Shown here: in pieces, positions 62,210-64,000 of the stretch
Numbering within the stretch: the stretch's first letter is position 1
Layout of the letters: each line of letters starts with the position of its first letter
Assembly (NCBI GenBank): GCA_910585955.1
Contig: CAJUGC010000006.1
Location: 1 to 64,000 of the forward strand
Direction of reading: 5' to 3'
DNA: 64,000 nucleotides
DNA from: an uncultured Christensenella sp.
Lineage (GTDB): Bacteria; Bacillota; Clostridia; Christensenellales; Pumilibacteraceae
Notes under the pieces: model-generated
The model's input: the letters and a program-made list of their open reading frames with translations, nothing else
What the model was told of the DNA's origin: nothing
Database searches by the model: none
Position numbers and translations under genes: made by a program

Positions 62210-64000
62210 TTGAAGCAAGATTTCGATATAAGCGGTATGACTTGTTCGGCGTGCTCGTCGCACGTTCAAAAGGCTGTCGAAAAGATCGACGGCGTAACGA
62301 GCGCGTCTGTCAATCTGTTGACGAATTCCATGAAAGTGGTTTACGACGAGAACAAGACGAGTGCCGGAAAAATAATTGCCGCCGTGGAGAAAGCGGGTTA
62401 CGGAGCTTTGGCAAAGGGCGAAAAATCTGCGGAAACGGGCGCGAAAAGCGAGCGCGCAGATAGGGCGTATATAATTCGCCTTTGCATATCCGTTGCGTTC
62501 ACGTTGGCATTGATGTACTTTTCCATGGGTGGCATGGTGGGTTTGCCGCAACCGCCGTTTATGCGCGGAGAGACGGGAGCGGCGGCAATGGCGCTTACTC
62601 AGATGTTGTTGTGTCTGCCCGTCATATACGTCAACTTTTCGTATTTCAAAAACGGTTTTAAACGGCTGTTTACATTCGTGCCGAACATGGACAGTCTCAT
62701 TGCGCTCGGCTCGAGCGTGTCGTTCGTTTACGGCGTATTCGTACTGTATATGCTTATGTACGCAAGCGGTACGGGCGATACCGCGATGACTCACGCATAT
62801 ATGCACGAATTGTATTTTGAGTCGTCTGCGATGATACTGACGCTCATTACGCTCGGGAAATTTCTCGAGCACAAGTCGAAGCGCCGCACGACCGATGCCG
62901 TGGAAAAACTCAAAGCGCTCGTTCCTCCGACTGCGATTGTCATCGCGGACGGAAAGGAAGTTACGATAGACAGCAAGTCGCTTAAAACGGGCGACGTGGT
63001 CGTCATAAAAGCAGGCGCGAAAATTCCGTGCGACGGAGAGGTGATCGACGGCGAGATACACGTCGACGAGAGCGCCGTCACGGGCGAAAGTATGCCGGTG
63101 AGAAAAACGGCGGGAACAGGCGTTACGGGCGGCACGACGGCTGCAAGCGGCTATGCGCTCGTCAAAGCGGGTTCGGTGGGTGAGGACAGCGTCATCGCTT
63201 CGATAATAAGACTTGTTCAAGACGCCAATACGGACAAAGCTCCCATAGCCCGTCTTGCCGACAAGATCGCGGGTATTTTTGTTCCCGTCGTACTCGGCAT
63301 AGCTCTTATTACGTTCGTAATTTGGGCGGCGGTCGGGCAGGGTTTGGAACTCGCTATGCGCATGGCGGTATCGGTGCTCGTCATCTCCTGCCCGTGCGCT
63401 TTGGGGCTTGCCACTCCCGTAGCCGTCATGGTTGGCACAGGCAAGGGCGCGGAAAACGGAATACTCATAAAGTCGGGCGAGGCGCTCGAAACTTTGCACG
63501 GAGTAAAGTCCGTCATATTCGACAAGACGGGCACTATAACGTACGGCAAGCCCGCAGTCACGGACTTTATATGCGAAACCGATCGAGCGAATATTCTTGC
63601 CTCGATCGGTGCGATAGAAGACAGATCCGAGCATCCGCTCGGCAAGGCGATAGCGCTCTATGCCGGATCCGAAAAGAACGCGACAAACTTCGAGACCCTT
63701 TCGGGCAGAGGAGTGTGCGCGGCTGTCGAAGGCGAAAAATATCATATCGGCAACGCCGCGCTCATGTCGGAAAACGGGATCGCGGTTTCCGAAGAATGGC
63801 GTAAGCGTACGGACGGCCTCGCAAGCGAAGGCAAGACGCCTATGCTCATAGCGAGGAGCGGTAAGCTCGTCGGTATAGTCGCGGTCGCCGATACGGTCAA
63901 GGAAAGTTCGTCGGAGGCTATTGCGGAGCTGAAGAAAATGGGCGTAAAGACGGTTATGCTGACGGGCGACAACGCCGTGACGGCAAACGCGGTCGCAAAA
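62210..64000 (+). CDS. copA: Copper-exporting P1B-type ATPase (cut by window end)
   Basis: At least 597 residues, open to the right edge. The TTG start follows AAAGGAG. The N-terminal heavy-metal-associated domain has GMTCSACSSHV (about 9-19), followed by several membrane helices. The actuator domain carries AVTGES near 288, the ion-path motif is SCPCALGLATP near 395, the phosphorylation site is DKTGTITYG near 437 and the hinge TGDNAVTANAV is near 585. The CPC motif and single HMA domain fit a Cu(I) exporter. The final part of the ATP-binding domain and the last helices lie beyond the window. Confidence 0.94.
   Translation, partial: MKQDFDISGMTCSACSSHVQKAVEKIDGVTSASVNLLTNSMKVVYDENKTSAGKIIAAVEKAGYGALAKGEKSAETGAKSERADRAYIIRLCISVAFTLALMYFSMGGMVGLPQPPFMRGETGAAAMALTQMLLCLPVIYVNFSYFKNGFKRLFTFVPNMDSLIALGSSVSFVYGVFVLYMLMYASGTGDTAMTHAYMHELYFESSAMILTLITLGKFLEHKSKRRTTDAVEKLKALVPPTAIVIADGKEVTIDSKSLKTGDVVVIKAGAKIPCDGEVIDGEIHVDESAVTGESMPVRKTAGTGVTGGTTAASGYALVKAGSVGEDSVIASIIRLVQDANTDKAPIARLADKIAGIFVPVVLGIALITFVIWAAVGQGLELAMRMAVSVLVISCPCALGLATPVAVMVGTGKGAENGILIKSGEALETLHGVKSVIFDKTGTITYGKPAVTDFICETDRANILASIGAIEDRSEHPLGKAIALYAGSEKNATNFETLSGRGVCAAVEGEKYHIGNAALMSENGIAVSEEWRKRTDGLASEGKTPMLIARSGKLVGIVAVADTVKESSSEAIAELKKMGVKTVMLTGDNAVTANAVAK

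Overview
The window looks like the chromosome of an anaerobic Clostridia-type Firmicute, probably an uncultured gut lineage related to Christensenellales. That placement is an inference. It rests on a DnaD/DnaI-type helicase loading pair, NADP-type GdhA, a SpoVB-like flippase, a SpoIIQ-like M23 protein, strong TTGACA-N17-TATAAT promoters, frequent TTG starts and many lipoproteins and BspA-type leucine-rich repeat proteins. No rRNA, CRISPR array, complete transposon or prophage was seen. Most of the window has moderate GC content; about 21.5-30.1 kb is clearly more AT-rich.

Layout. 0.1-2.4 kb: an ECF sigma factor, a secreted C39-like cysteine peptidase and a one-pass membrane protein with an anti-sigma-like layout. 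2.5-18.4 kb: mostly housekeeping, with gdhA (a cre-like box sits upstream), dnaI and dnaD, sbcDC, an ACT/DUF711 pair, oligoendopeptidase F, a lipoprotein, typA and dnaB, followed by a LysR regulator. 19.4-21.3 kb: TspO, an amidase-domain protein, and luxS coupled to a small Lys/Ala-rich protein. 21.5-30.1 kb: an AT-rich cell-surface island. It holds a coiled-coil lipoprotein, a leucine-rich cysteine-peptidase-like protein, an MBOAT O-acyltransferase interrupted at a run of ten G, an SGNH-like partner and a large transglutaminase-like lipoprotein. Two nearly identical terminators bracket its core.

30.2-48.6 kb: leuA and guaA, a patch of short repeats, a Gfo/Idh oxidoreductase, two translationally coupled membrane-anchored surface proteins, a 2,099-residue protein built of repeats about 208 residues long, and the circularly permuted ATP-grasp / alpha-E / transglutaminase trio. 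48.7-51.3 kb: dnaX-ybaB-recR, with dnaX apparently leaderless. 52.0-52.6 kb: an initiator tRNA gene preceded by a 118-bp-period array of tRNA-like fragments. 54-55.7 kb: a frameshifted gene followed by two tandem paralogous membrane proteins. 55.7-64 kb: an ECF-transporter S component, a flippase, a leaderless transglutaminase-like lipoprotein, a small secreted protein, an M23 peptidase, and a CopA ATPase cut by the window end.

How it fits together. Replication and repair genes are dispersed through the window: dnaI/dnaD, dnaB, dnaX/recR and sbcDC. The accessory part is dominated by exported proteins that bind, cut or acylate surface polymers. The most promising leads are the poly-G switch in the acyltransferase, the tRNA-derived array, the giant repeat protein, the sigma/peptidase/membrane-protein operon with its repeated promoter motif, and a recurring family of GTAC-centred hairpin elements between housekeeping genes.
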